Shown one piece after another: positions 8,449 to 17,263 of a stretch of DNA of 64,000 nucleotides. The position numbers were made by a program, and so were the translations under genes. Numbering within the stretch: position 1 is the first letter of the stretch; every line of letters starts with the position of its first letter. The notes under the pieces were generated by a model that ran no database searches, had not been told where the DNA came from, and saw only the letters and a program-made list of their open reading frames with translations. This DNA is from CAZHAX01 sp964530325. Its GTDB lineage: Bacteria > Chloroflexota > Anaerolineae > B4-G1. Location of the stretch: NCBI GenBank assembly GCA_964530325.1, contig CAZHAX010000002.1, positions 186,001 through 250,000 of the forward strand. Direction: 5' to 3'.

Positions 8449-11280
8449 CTAGCCCGTGGCCGTCCCGCTCTCGAGCCACTGTGCGGCCGCGTCGGCCAGC
8501 CTCGTCGATGGACCCCGCTGTACCGTCGGGCCGGGAAGCGAGTCGATGAACAGCGAGCCGTAGTCCTTCGTCAGCAGCCGCCGGTCGAAGATCGCTACCA
8601 CTCCCCGATCCGTCTTCGTCCTGATCAGCCGGCCGAACCCCTGCAGGAAGCGGAGGATAGCGTCGGGGACGGCGTATTCCATGAAGGGCCGCTCAAACGT
8701 TTCTGATCGGGCGGCGAAGATCGGGTCGGTCGGGACGCTGAAGGGAAGCTTGGCTATGGCCAGGCAGCTCAGGGGATCGCCCGGCACGTCGACGCCCTCC
8801 CAGAAGCTGCGAGTGCCGAGCAACACTCTGCGTTCGCCGGTGATGAAGTCCTCGAGCAGCTGAGCCCTCGATACACCCTCGCCCTGTGCCTGGACGGTGA
8901 TGCCAGCCTGCGTCAGCGGCGCCTTGATCGATCGCAAGGTCGATCTGAGTTGGTTGTAGGAGGTGAAGAGCGCCAGGGCCCGGCCCTCTGTGGCCCTGAA
9001 CAGCGCCTCCATCCCCTCCGACACAGCCTGCTGGTATCCTGGCTTGCCCGGTTCTGGGATATCGTCGACCAGGTAGACAAGCGCTGCGCTCTCGAAGTCG
9101 AAGGGGGAGCCGACCGCCAGCTCCTGCGCGTCCCAGGCGTTCAGTCGCTCGCGTATGAACTCGAAACCCCCGCCTGCCCGCAGAGTTGCCGAGGTCAGAA
9201 CTACAGATGCCTTCTTGCCGAAGAGGTGCTCCTCGACGAGCGGGCCCACGTGGAGCGGAGCCGCGTGCAGGCTCAGGCGGTCCCGGCCCGGCTCCCACTC
9301 CAGCCAATAGACCAGATCATGGTCGGGGTTGCTGATCATCTGCGTGATCTGGTGCCTGGTGTCGTCCAGCCTTCGGACGGCGCCAGTCAGGCGGGCGAGC
9401 ATCTCGTCTCCGTCCTCGATCATGCTCCAGTCCAGATGCTCAAGGCTCCCGATTAGCTTGCTCAGGACACCCACCACGGCGGCCAGCGGGCTGTTCGCTT
9501 CGTCCCAGGACATCTCCACTCCGGTCCAGGCCGGCTGCACCCGGGCGCCGGAAGTGAGCCGCAGGCGGAAGGCGTACGGAGTGGTGCCGGTGCCCTTCTC
9601 GGTATCCACGAACTCCTCGACCGTGTCGAAGAAGAGGCCCAGCTGCCGCGCCGCGCGCTCCGCGCTGACACCGGCTTTGCCGACCTCCAGCTCAAGCGCG
9701 GCCATGTCGTCCTCATCGAGGCCGGCTTCCTGACAATGGCCAACTATGTCGGCCAGGAGCCCCGTGACCCTGCCGCCCTCTTCCATCAGTCCCACCTCTC
9801 GGAGCACGCGGTGGACGCTCGTCCGATCCGCCTCGAAGCTGAGTCCCCGGGTGGTCGCCTCCTCGAGGTGATGGGCCTCGTCGACTATGAGGTACTTGTA
9901 CTCTGGCAGGGCCCTGCTCTCAACGGCGATATCGGCCAGCAGGAGCGCGTGGTTGACGATCACCAGGTGGGCTGCCTCCGCGGCGCGACGAACGTTGTAG
10001 AACGCGCATTCGCCCGAATGGAGCCGCGGGCAGCGCTCCGGGTCGCAGCCTTCATACTCCGCAGAGAGGCGGAGCCAGATGCCGCGCTCGGTCGGACCGG
10101 GCAGGAAGAGGGCGTCGCCATCGCCATCATCCGTCTCCAGCAGCCAGACCAGGACCTTCGCCAGCACGCGGGCCTCGTGGGGCGATCGCGCTCCCCGGCG
10201 CCGCATCGACGCGAGGCGTGCCGGGCACAGGTAGTGGGAGCGGCCTTTCAGCACCACGGCCTGGAAGTCGGCCGGCAGAATGGCTGCCAGGTCCGGCACG
10301 TCCTTCAGGTGCAGCTGCTCCTGCAGGTTGATCGTGTTGGTCGAGATCACCACCCTCTCGCCGTTCTGCACGGCCCACTCGACGGCCGGGATCAGGTAGG
10401 CCAAGGACTTGCCGACGCCTGTCGGCGCCTCCACCAGCAGGTGCTCGCCCCGGTTGAACGCCTCAGCAATGGCCTTGAGCATGTCCACCTGCTGCGGCCG
10501 GTACTCGTAGTTGGGGAAGCTGGCCTCGAATGCGCCACCCTTCTCCAGCAGCGCCGCCAGTGGCGCGACGTCGATGGGACGGGAGTCGCGGGATGGTTTC
10601 AGTGGCCGGGGTGTTTCGACGGCCTTGAAGAGAGGGCCGGGCGCACGGACCGCGGCGGGCGGCTGCCTCCTCGGCCGCCCGGGAGCGCCTGCGGCCTCCT
10701 CCAGCGCGGCGCGGAAGAACGAGGCTGCCTTCCAGCCGGACCGTTCGCCGTGCACGACGATCTCCTCGAGAAGGCGCGGGGGGAGGCCGGCAGCCTGAAC
10801 GAGAAGGCCACGGAAGAGGGCGTGGGTGGCCAGGGCATCGTCCAGTGCTCGGTGCGGCCGGTCAATCTCTACGCCCATCCTCTGCGATAGGGCGCTCAGG
10901 CTGTACCGCTCTGCGGTGGGTACGAGGACTGCCGCCAGCTCGAAAGTGTCCAGCACTTCGGTCCCGACCAGGGTGGAATGCTGATGGAGGAAGCGCATGT
11001 CGAAGCCAACGCTGTGGCCCACGACGGTCGATGTTCCCACGAAACGGTCGAGGTCGGTGAGGACGCTGCGCAGGCTGGGCGCCCCGGAGACGTCGCTGTC
11101 TTCAATCCCGGTCAGGGCCCTGATCTGAGCAGGGATCGGGCGCCCGGGGTCGACGAAGCTGGAGAAGGTCTCCAGGGCTTCATCGCCGGTGAAACGGACG
11201 GCACCCACCTCGATGATCGCGTCCCGCTCCGCGTCGAGGCCGGTAGTCTCGAGGTCCAGGGCTACGTAGGTTTGCGCCAT
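8449..11280 (-). CDS. dinG: DinG-family helicase with N-terminal DnaQ-like exonuclease
   Basis: A 943-residue fusion. Residues 1-170 form a DEDD exonuclease (YVALDLETTGLD; HRALDDALATHALF). The helicase follows with Walker A APTGVGKSLAYL, four Cys suitable for a [4Fe-4S] cluster (SHYLCPARL and CDPERCPRLHSGECAF), the DEAH box VDEAHHLEEA and C-terminal motif VI (RFLQGFGRLIRTKTDRG). XPD/DinG enzymes unwind DNA 5'-3', including R-loops and branched structures. The exonuclease-fused form is known from Firmicutes DinG, but the Fe-S cysteines are often missing there, whereas they are present here. Expected role: DNA repair or processing in the cytoplasm. Confidence 0.93.
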   Translation of the reverse strand: MAQTYVALDLETTGLDAERDAIIEVGAVRFTGDEALETFSSFVDPGRPIPAQIRALTGIEDSDVSGAPSLRSVLTDLDRFVGTSTVVGHSVGFDMRFLHQHSTLVGTEVLDTFELAAVLVPTAERYSLSALSQRMGVEIDRPHRALDDALATHALFRGLLVQAAGLPPRLLEEIVVHGERSGWKAASFFRAALEEAAGAPGRPRRQPPAAVRAPGPLFKAVETPRPLKPSRDSRPIDVAPLAALLEKGGAFEASFPNYEYRPQQVDMLKAIAEAFNRGEHLLVEAPTGVGKSLAYLIPAVEWAVQNGERVVISTNTINLQEQLHLKDVPDLAAILPADFQAVVLKGRSHYLCPARLASMRRRGARSPHEARVLAKVLVWLLETDDGDGDALFLPGPTERGIWLRLSAEYEGCDPERCPRLHSGECAFYNVRRAAEAAHLVIVNHALLLADIAVESRALPEYKYLIVDEAHHLEEATTRGLSFEADRTSVHRVLREVGLMEEGGRVTGLLADIVGHCQEAGLDEDDMAALELEVGKAGVSAERAARQLGLFFDTVEEFVDTEKGTGTTPYAFRLRLTSGARVQPAWTGVEMSWDEANSPLAAVVGVLSKLIGSLEHLDWSMIEDGDEMLARLTGAVRRLDDTRHQITQMISNPDHDLVYWLEWEPGRDRLSLHAAPLHVGPLVEEHLFGKKASVVLTSATLRAGGGFEFIRERLNAWDAQELAVGSPFDFESAALVYLVDDIPEPGKPGYQQAVSEGMEALFRATEGRALALFTSYNQLRSTLRSIKAPLTQAGITVQAQGEGVSRAQLLEDFITGERRVLLGTRSFWEGVDVPGDPLSCLAIAKLPFSVPTDPIFAARSETFERPFMEYAVPDAILRFLQGFGRLIRTKTDRGVVAIFDRRLLTKDYGSLFIDSLPGPTVQRGPSTRLADAAAQWLESGTATG

Positions 11281-11334
11281 GTTGCGAGTTTCCTGGTAGT
11301 TGGGGCGAGCGCGTAGGACGGCCGGTGCGTCAGC

Positions 11335-12849
11335 TTAGCTGACGAAGAGCGACTTGCTGGAGAAGACCGGATCGCTGGTCAGGTTCACTCCCAGGTTCCT
11401 CAAGCCCGCTGCGTCTCCCGGCGTCGGCATGTGGGTTAGATGGACGTCACAACCCCGCAGCTCCTTGAGCCTGCCCACGGCCATTTGGGCGGCGGGGTTG
11501 ACGGCTGCGCTGATGCCGAGGGCGATCAACGTCTCGCCCAGGTCGAGGCTGACCACCTGGCCGTTGAGCACTTCGCCCTTAAGATGGCTCAAAGACTCGA
11601 CGACGTTCGGCGGCAGCAGGTGCATCTTGTCCGGTATCTCCGCCAGGTGCTTGACTGCGTTAAGGACCAACGCGGAGGGGGCATGCATGAGAGGAGAGTT
11701 CTTGCCGGTGATGATCGTCCCATCAGCCAGCTCGATCGCCGCGCCGCAGAAGATACCCCGGTGGCCCTTGCCCTTTGCCTGGGCTTCGGCGGCCGCTTCC
11801 CGAGCCGGCCTCACCACGGACCTGTCTTCGGGGGCCACGCCCAGCTCGTCCATCAGGAGATCGACGCGCTCCTGCGTATCCTTCTGCGCCAGGCCGACGG
11901 CGTGCTCGCAGGAGTACCGGAAGTAGCGGCGAATGACCTCCTGGGTGGCCGCCTCGCGGACGACTTCGTCGTCGACGATGCCAAACCCGGCCCGGTTGAC
12001 CCCCATGTCGGTGGGGGACTTGTAGCGGGACGGCTCTCCCGTGATGCGCTCGATGATCCGCAGCACCAGCGGGAAGGCCTCCACGTCACGGTTGTAGTTC
12101 ACCGCCTGCTCGCCGTAGGCTTGGAGGTGGAAGTAGTCGATCATGTTGACGTCCTTCAGATCGGCGGTCGCCGCCTCGTAGGCGACGTTGACCGGATGCT
12201 TCAGGGGCAAGTTCCATATGGGGAAGGTCTCGAACTTGGCGTAGCCGCCGTGTACGCCGCGCCTGTACTCGTGATAGAGCTGAGAGAGGCATGTGGCCAG
12301 CTTGCCGCTTCCCGGGCCGGGCCCGGTGACGACGACGATCGGGCGGTCGGACTCGACATAGTCGTTCGCTCCATATCCACTATCGCTGACGACGGTATCG
12401 ATGTCGGTTGGATAGCCCCTGGTGCGCCTGTGCGTGTAGACACGCACGCCGCGCCTTTCCAGCCCGTTCTTGAAGGCGGTCGCGGCCGGCTGCTGCCGAT
12501 AGCGGGTAATCACAACGGCCGGCACCTCGATCCCCCGCTCCCGCAGGTCGTCGATCATCCTCAGCGCGTCCGCATCGTAGGTGATACCGAAATCGGCCCG
12601 TATCTTCTTGCGCTCGATATCGCCGGCAAAGATGCAGAGGATGACGTCGATCTGGTCTTTGAGCTGCCTCAGCAGTGCCATCTTGATGCATGGGTCGTAG
12701 CCCGGCAGGACTCTCGCGGCGTGGTAGTCGTAGACCAGCTTCCCTCCAAACTCCAGGTAGAGCTTGGGGAACATGCCCACCCTCTCCAGGATCGCGGCCG
12801 TCTGTTCTTCCAGGTACTTGGCGCTGTCGAAGCCGAGCTTCCCCGGCAC
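11335..12849 (-). CDS. DUF1846 family protein
   Basis: A 504-residue protein of the DUF1846 family, with KLGFDSAKYLEEQTAAILER at the N-terminus, SDSGYGANDYVE, TGPGPGSGKLATCLSQLYHE (a P-loop-like GPGSGK), and the C-terminal LADGTIITGKNSPLMHAPSA. Length matches the family (~500). The GTG at 12849 is preferred: it overlaps the upstream stop (TAGTG) and has GGAGAGAGGAGG ahead of it. The longer reading frame that begins at 12957 only adds an antisense-like, Arg-rich leader. Biochemical function is unknown. It is translationally coupled to the GT28 gene. Confidence 0.88.
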   Translation of the reverse strand: MPGKLGFDSAKYLEEQTAAILERVGMFPKLYLEFGGKLVYDYHAARVLPGYDPCIKMALLRQLKDQIDVILCIFAGDIERKKIRADFGITYDADALRMIDDLRERGIEVPAVVITRYRQQPAATAFKNGLERRGVRVYTHRRTRGYPTDIDTVVSDSGYGANDYVESDRPIVVVTGPGPGSGKLATCLSQLYHEYRRGVHGGYAKFETFPIWNLPLKHPVNVAYEAATADLKDVNMIDYFHLQAYGEQAVNYNRDVEAFPLVLRIIERITGEPSRYKSPTDMGVNRAGFGIVDDEVVREAATQEVIRRYFRYSCEHAVGLAQKDTQERVDLLMDELGVAPEDRSVVRPAREAAAEAQAKGKGHRGIFCGAAIELADGTIITGKNSPLMHAPSALVLNAVKHLAEIPDKMHLLPPNVVESLSHLKGEVLNGQVVSLDLGETLIALGISAAVNPAAQMAVGRLKELRGCDVHLTHMPTPGDAAGLRNLGVNLTSDPVFSSKSLFVS

Positions 12850-14078
12850 TAGGCGCCTCCTCTCTCCTGGGGCGGCCCCGCCGCACCAGGTCGCTCTGCC
12901 AGCCCTGAGGGCCGAATTGCAGTCTCCTGCCGCTCGACGCCGCAAGCGATCTTCCACGTGATCTCGGCTGCTCGCCGTGAGGCATTGGGCCGGCCGATCG
13001 CCAGCGCCCGTGCCGCCATCCTGACCAGGCGTCTCCTGCTCCCCCCCAGCAGGCTGCGCACTGCGGCGGCTGCCGAATCCGGGCTCGGGGCCCAGACCGC
13101 GGCGCCAGCGTTGACTACGTAGCGCACGTTGGCCGGCTCCTGTCCCGGCAGAGCGGAGCTAATCACCAGCGGAGTGCCGACGACGAGCGCCTCGCTGATA
13201 GTGCTGGGGCCGGCCTTCGTCACCACTAGGTCGGCCGCCCTCATCCATTCGTGAACATCTTCGATGAAGCCCCGCACGTGCATCGGAATGGACAGGGACT
13301 CCGCGGCCAGGCGGGACTCTAGACCACGATTCCGCCCGGCAATGACGGCGAGCTGCGCTTCGACGCCGCTCGTGCCGATCGCCCTGCTCAACTGCTGGAC
13401 CGGGCCCAGGCCATTCGCTCCGCTCATCAGTAGGACAAGAGGCAGGTCCTGCGGGATGCCCAGCCGGCGGCGCACGCTCTTCTTGTCCTCGCCCGCGACG
13501 CGGCAGAAGCGGGGTCGTACGGGCAAGCCGGTAACCACCACGCGCTCGGGCGGCAGTCCATGGGCCAGGGCGCGGCGCCGTCCGTCCTCGGTGGGCACCA
13601 GCCAGCAAGCGGCTCCGCGCGAGTACCAGAAGGCGTGGGCGGCGATCAAGTCTGTGACCACGGCGAGGACGGGGGTTGATCGCCCGGACTGGCGCACGGC
13701 GCGCAGCAGTGGATCGTTGAACATGGGGTGGAAGCTGACGATGGCGTCCGCTTGATACCGGCTTACCAGACGCATCGCCGTGGCCCGCATCACAGGCCAC
13801 CAGGTGCGGGCCAGCAGCCTGGCCCGCAGCAGGCCGTCTGAGAGGTGGAATGTGGCCGACCAGGGCCTGGCGCCGAGGCGCAGCATCTGGGGATAGATGT
13901 CGCCGACGCAGCTCAGGGGCCAGTGTGCACACTCGGCGAAGCCGTCGACCAGCTCGACTTCGGCCAGGTCCCGTCGGAGTTCTTTCAGAGACTCGAGGAC
14001 GGCGCAGGCGGTGGAGCGATGGCCTCCGCCGGTGTCGGAGAACACAAAAAGGAATCTTCTAGCCCGCCGCAACGTCAT
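12849..14078 (-). CDS. MGDG-synthase/UgtP-like GT28 glycosyltransferase
   Basis: The 409-residue GT-B enzyme starts FLFVFSDTGGGHRSTACAVL; the DTGGGHR motif is the hallmark of plant MGDG synthases and bacterial processive diacylglycerol glucosyltransferases. The C-terminal half carries VVTKAGPSTISEALVVGTPL, the UDP-sugar site of GT28. It should make glycolipids on the inner face of the membrane from diacylglycerol and a UDP-sugar; which sugar cannot be read. It overlaps DUF951 by 20 bases upstream and DUF1846 by one base downstream. Confidence 0.9.
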   Translation of the reverse strand: MTLRRARRFLFVFSDTGGGHRSTACAVLESLKELRRDLAEVELVDGFAECAHWPLSCVGDIYPQMLRLGARPWSATFHLSDGLLRARLLARTWWPVMRATAMRLVSRYQADAIVSFHPMFNDPLLRAVRQSGRSTPVLAVVTDLIAAHAFWYSRGAACWLVPTEDGRRRALAHGLPPERVVVTGLPVRPRFCRVAGEDKKSVRRRLGIPQDLPLVLLMSGANGLGPVQQLSRAIGTSGVEAQLAVIAGRNRGLESRLAAESLSIPMHVRGFIEDVHEWMRAADLVVTKAGPSTISEALVVGTPLVISSALPGQEPANVRYVVNAGAAVWAPSPDSAAAAVRSLLGGSRRRLVRMAARALAIGRPNASRRAAEITWKIACGVERQETAIRPSGLAERPGAAGPPQERGGA

Positions 14079-14271
14079 CCTTTGGTGGCAGAATGGCCTT
14101 CACTCGCTTCTCGAACTTGCTGCGGGGGATCATCACCCGGCGGTTGCAGGTGAGGCAGACGAGGCCGATATCGGCGCCAATGCGGCTTACCTCCCACTCG
14201 TAACCGCCGCAGGGGTGTACCTTGCGCAGGCGGACTCGCTGGCCAACGCGGATGTCAGCGGGCCCCGCCAC
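14059..14271 (-). CDS. DUF951 family protein
   Basis: A 70-residue protein with the DUF951 pattern: VGQRVRLRKVHPCGGYEWEV, then IGLVCLTCNRRVMIPRSKFE. One Cys lies in HPCGG and two in a CLTC knuckle, which suggests a zinc site. The family is widespread in Firmicutes and Chloroflexota and has been proposed to bind nucleic acid, without firm evidence. It starts two bases after the guanylate kinase stop and overlaps the GT28 start by 20 bases, so it sits in the middle of a tightly packed operon. Confidence 0.9.
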   Translation of the reverse strand: MAGPADIRVGQRVRLRKVHPCGGYEWEVSRIGADIGLVCLTCNRRVMIPRSKFEKRVKAILPPKDDVAAG

Positions 14272-14273
14272 GA

Positions 14274-14891
14274 CTACAGCTCCACCACGCGAGGCTTCTT
14301 GCGGCTGTGCTCCAGGCGGAGGATCGACATGACGTGGTCCGCTGCCCGGTCGAGATGGTTCTCTGTGTTGATGACGACGTAGTCGAACAGAGAGAGCTGC
14401 GCCATTTCCTTCTTGGCCGTCTCCAGGCGGTTCTGCAGCTGGGATGGGGAATCCGAGGCGCGACGCCTCAGCCGTTCCTCAAGCTCGTCTTCAGATCCTG
14501 CCGAGAGGAATATGAGCAGGGCATCCGGAAGAAGGCTGCGGATCGTGGCGGCACCCTGCACGTCGATGCGCAGAATGGCGTCTTTGCCCGAGGCGAGCGC
14601 ATCCCTAACCTGCTGCTTGGGAATGCCTTTGCGCTGACCGTAGACCACCGCGTACTCAAGCAGCTCACCATCTGCGATCATGCGGTCGAACTGCTCCCTG
14701 GTGACGAAGTAGTAGTCCTTCCCGTGCTCCTCGCCGAGGCGCGGTGAGCGATCGGTCGCCGTGACCACGAAGTGAAAGGGGTAGCCTCGTTCCTTCAGGC
14801 GCCGGATCAGGCTGTCCTTGCCCACGCCTGCCGGCCCGGAGATGACCACTAGCAGGGGAGGTCTCTGGGACCGCCCGCTCTTTGTGCTCAT
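14274..14891 (-). CDS. gmk: Guanylate kinase
   Basis: A 205-residue GMP kinase (ATP + GMP to ADP + GDP) with the family blocks VVTATDRSPRLGEEHGKDYY and YFVTREQFDRMIADGELLEY (GMP site) and LRIDVQGAATIR. The P-loop reads GPAGVGKDSL, with Asp where Ser or Thr normally follows the Lys; an Asp here occurs in some Gmk relatives and need not abolish activity. It has its own promoter-like site at 14989-15016 and is followed two bases later by DUF951. Confidence 0.95.
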   Translation of the reverse strand: MSTKSGRSQRPPLLVVISGPAGVGKDSLIRRLKERGYPFHFVVTATDRSPRLGEEHGKDYYFVTREQFDRMIADGELLEYAVVYGQRKGIPKQQVRDALASGKDAILRIDVQGAATIRSLLPDALLIFLSAGSEDELEERLRRRASDSPSQLQNRLETAKKEMAQLSLFDYVVINTENHLDRAADHVMSILRLEHSRKKPRVVEL

Positions 14892-14988
14892 CAGCCGACG
14901 ACTCCTCCTTCAGTGCCCTGCGCTAATGGAGCCGGCTCGGGGCCGGGCGAACGGCCGGTCCAGCGTCCGATCCGAGCCGCGTGGTCCC

Positions 14989-15016
14989 ATTATACCAATA
15001 TCTCGCTCCAGCGCCA
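14989..15016 (-). promoter_or_regulatory. Promoter for gmk-DUF951-GT28-DUF1846
   Basis: Minus strand: TGGCGC (15016-15011), 16-bp spacer, perfect TATAAT (14994-14989). It lies about 100 bp upstream of the gmk start. Confidence 0.6.
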
Positions 15017-15138
15017 TCTGCGGTGCCGCATCAGGCCGGCTTCCCGGTGCGCGGCCGAAGACCGGAGCAGGGGCCAAGGCGCAAGCTAGTGTCAGCAAGT
15101 GGCTGGAAGCGCCGGCGGCTTGGGCCCGGGCCGCCTGG

Positions 15139-15867
15139 CTACCAGCGCTGGTAGTCGTCAGGATAGTAGATGTGCGGAGGTTGGTAGTACTCGACCTGGG
15201 GGGTAGGTCGGCGTGGGGTGAGTATCTTGATGATGGCCGCGCCAAAGGCGAAGCCGCCTATGTGGGCCCAATAAGCAACTCCGCCGAGCTGCAGGGTGGC
15301 CGGATCGACCAGCGCCAGCGCTCCGTTGAGCAGCTGGGATACGAACCAGAAGCCGAGATAAAGGAGGGCCGGCAGCTGAACTATGCGGGCGAAGTAGAAT
15401 ATGGGCACGAGGGTGACAACCCGCGCGCGCGGATATAGCACCAGGTAGGCCCCCAACACCGCGGCTATGGCGCCGCTGGCGCCGATAGTCGGCAGGTCGG
15501 AGCTGCGGCTGAAGATCAGCTGGGCGGCGCCGGCGACGAAACCGCCGAGGAGGTAGAACAGGATGTAGCGGAAGCGGCCGAGATCGTCCTCGACGTTGTC
15601 GCCGAAGATGTATAGGGCAAGCATGTTCGAGATGAGGTGCATCCAGCCGCCGTGCAGGAACATGGAGGTCAGCATTGGGACCAGTGAGCTCAACAGCCCT
15701 TCCTCCCAGACGACCGCCGGGACGAGGCCGTAGTTCATGAAGAGGGTCTCCAGCTGGTCCGGCTCCAGCATCGACTCGTAGAGAAAGGCGAGCACGTTCA
15801 TGCCGATGAGGACCCAGGTTACGATTGGGGTGCGACGTGAGGGTACTGTGTCTCGTAGCGGAATCAC
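15139..15867 (-). CDS. Rhomboid-family intramembrane serine protease
   Basis: A 242-residue membrane protein with six or seven hydrophobic segments. The rhomboid features are WMHLISNMLALYIFGDNVED (the conserved loop 1/TM2 region), the nucleophile motif GASGAIAAVLGAY and the catalytic His in YWAHIGGFAFGA. It would cleave single-pass membrane proteins within the bilayer. The GTG start at 15867 is preceded by GGGAG. It is transcribed away from the ECF sigma gene from a promoter-like site at 15910-15938 and lies upstream of gmk. Confidence 0.93.
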   Translation of the reverse strand: MIPLRDTVPSRRTPIVTWVLIGMNVLAFLYESMLEPDQLETLFMNYGLVPAVVWEEGLLSSLVPMLTSMFLHGGWMHLISNMLALYIFGDNVEDDLGRFRYILFYLLGGFVAGAAQLIFSRSSDLPTIGASGAIAAVLGAYLVLYPRARVVTLVPIFYFARIVQLPALLYLGFWFVSQLLNGALALVDPATLQLGGVAYWAHIGGFAFGAAIIKILTPRRPTPQVEYYQPPHIYYPDDYQRW

Positions 15868-15909
15868 GCTTGCGCTCCCTGTGGCCGGCTCGCTGGGCCA
15901 GCCCGCAGA

Positions 15910-15938
15910 AGTATACTACACGGAGGAGGGGAGCGCAA
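15910..15938 (-). promoter_or_regulatory. Promoter for the rhomboid gene
   Basis: Minus strand: TTGCGC (15938-15933), 17-bp spacer, TATACT (15915-15910). It sits 43 bp upstream of the GTG start. Confidence 0.6.
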
Positions 15939-16016
15939 CAGCATAGGGTCTCCCGGGTCGTTCCGAATATGCCGGCGAGCCGCAGCGTTGTTACTATGGA
16001 AGGGGAAGGAACCAGA

Positions 16017-16583
16017 GTGAGCAGCCAGTCGGACTCGCTGCCCAGAGCTGAGCTGGACCTGGTCAATCGGGCGAAGGATGGCGACAGTGGCGCGTTTGGA
16101 GACCTGGTCCGCTTGCATCGACGGGGAGTGGTGAACGTGGTCTACCGTATGTGTGGCGATGCCGTCTTGGCGGAAGACGCCGCGCAGGAGGCCTTCGTTC
16201 GGGCCTGGCAGCGCATCGATCGGTACGAACCGCGCGCGCCCTTCCGCAGCTGGTTATACCGGATAGCCTCCAACGCGGCTCTTGATGCGCTGCGGCGTCA
16301 GCGTGAGACGGTGGACATAGACGGGCTGCGGCTGGCCAGCACGGGCGCCGGTCCTGAGGAACGCGCAGAGTCGGCTGATCGGGAGAACGTCGTGCGGCAG
16401 GCTGTGCTGGCACTGCCGCCGGCGAGCCGGGCGGTCTTGGTGCTGCGCGAGTACGAGCAGCTCAGCTATCGGGAAATCGCCGATGCGCTGTCGATTCCGA
16501 TGGGCACCGTGATGTCGCGCCTCAACTACGCGCGGAACCGCCTGCGCAGGGCGCTGGCCCCCTATCTGGAGCAGCAGCTATGA
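16017..16583 (+). CDS. ECF-type RNA polymerase sigma-70 factor
   Basis: A 188-residue sigma factor with only regions 2 and 4: AKDGDSGAFGDLVRLHRRGV and AEDAAQEAFVRAWQRIDRYE (region 2, core and -10 binding), then PPASRAVLVLREYEQLSYRE and MGTVMSRLNYARNRLRRAL (region 4, helix-turn-helix for -35). The GTG at 16017 is chosen because AAGGGGAAGGA lies just upstream; an in-frame ATG at 15996 has no such site. It overlaps the anti-sigma gene by ATGA. The downstream membrane-protein gene is a likely part of the same stimulus-response unit. Confidence 0.93.
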   Translation: MSSQSDSLPRAELDLVNRAKDGDSGAFGDLVRLHRRGVVNVVYRMCGDAVLAEDAAQEAFVRAWQRIDRYEPRAPFRSWLYRIASNAALDALRRQRETVDIDGLRLASTGAGPEERAESADRENVVRQAVLALPPASRAVLVLREYEQLSYREIADALSIPMGTVMSRLNYARNRLRRALAPYLEQQL

Positions 16584-17209
16584 GTGAACACAAAGCAGAT
16601 TGGCTTGGGCAGTTACTGGATGGTGAGATGAAGGGCGAGCGGCTGGCCGGGGCGGAGGCCCACCTGGCCCACTGTGCTACCTGCCGCGCTGAACTGGACG
16701 AGCTGCGCAGGCTTTCGGTGCTCCTGCAGGAGGTCCCTGCGGCCGAAGGCCTGGCCTCGCCTGCATCTTTTGTGGCGCGCGTCGAGGGCAGGCTCAACGG
16801 GCGTGGCCGTCCGGGTTTCTGGCACAGGGCACTTCCTGTCGGCAGGTGGATCGCGCCGGCGGCGCTGGCCGGCGCCTGGGTCTTTCTCCAAACGCTGGCG
16901 ATTGCTGCGCCGCTTATCCTGCTGGCGGTACAGGCGGGCGCCGGGGGCGAGACTCTGGGGGGACTGCTGCCGGTGACGGGCGAGTCCTGGTGGGCAGCGC
17001 TTGCCGATCTCTCGGCCACCGGGCTGGGCGACCTGACCGTGGTCTTGGACGCCTTGCCGCGAGTCGTCGTCGATCTGGGCTGGAGCCTGGCCCTGGCGAG
17101 CTTACCGCTGGTCTGCCTGGCCCTGCTGTTCGGAGCCTGGCTGGTCTTCTGGTGGAGTCGCGGGCGGCTGAACGGGTTTCCGGCGACGGCGGTGGGGGAT
17201 GGTGGATAG
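16580..17209 (+). CDS. Zinc-finger (zf-HC2) anti-sigma factor, membrane bound
   Basis: A 209-residue protein. The N-terminal domain has AEAHLAHCATCRAEL, the HxxxCxxC zinc motif of anti-sigma factors that hold ECF sigma factors at the membrane. Two or three hydrophobic segments follow (around residues 90-115 and 165-190), and the C-terminus is short and basic. The start overlaps the sigma gene stop by four bases, the usual arrangement for a cognate pair. Confidence 0.88.
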   Translation: MSEHKADWLGQLLDGEMKGERLAGAEAHLAHCATCRAELDELRRLSVLLQEVPAAEGLASPASFVARVEGRLNGRGRPGFWHRALPVGRWIAPAALAGAWVFLQTLAIAAPLILLAVQAGAGGETLGGLLPVTGESWWAALADLSATGLGDLTVVLDALPRVVVDLGWSLALASLPLVCLALLFGAWLVFWWSRGRLNGFPATAVGDGG

Positions 17210-17263
17210 GGCGCAGGATGGCCTGCGCCCCGACATAGTGAGTGGACAACCAGGAGGAAAAAC

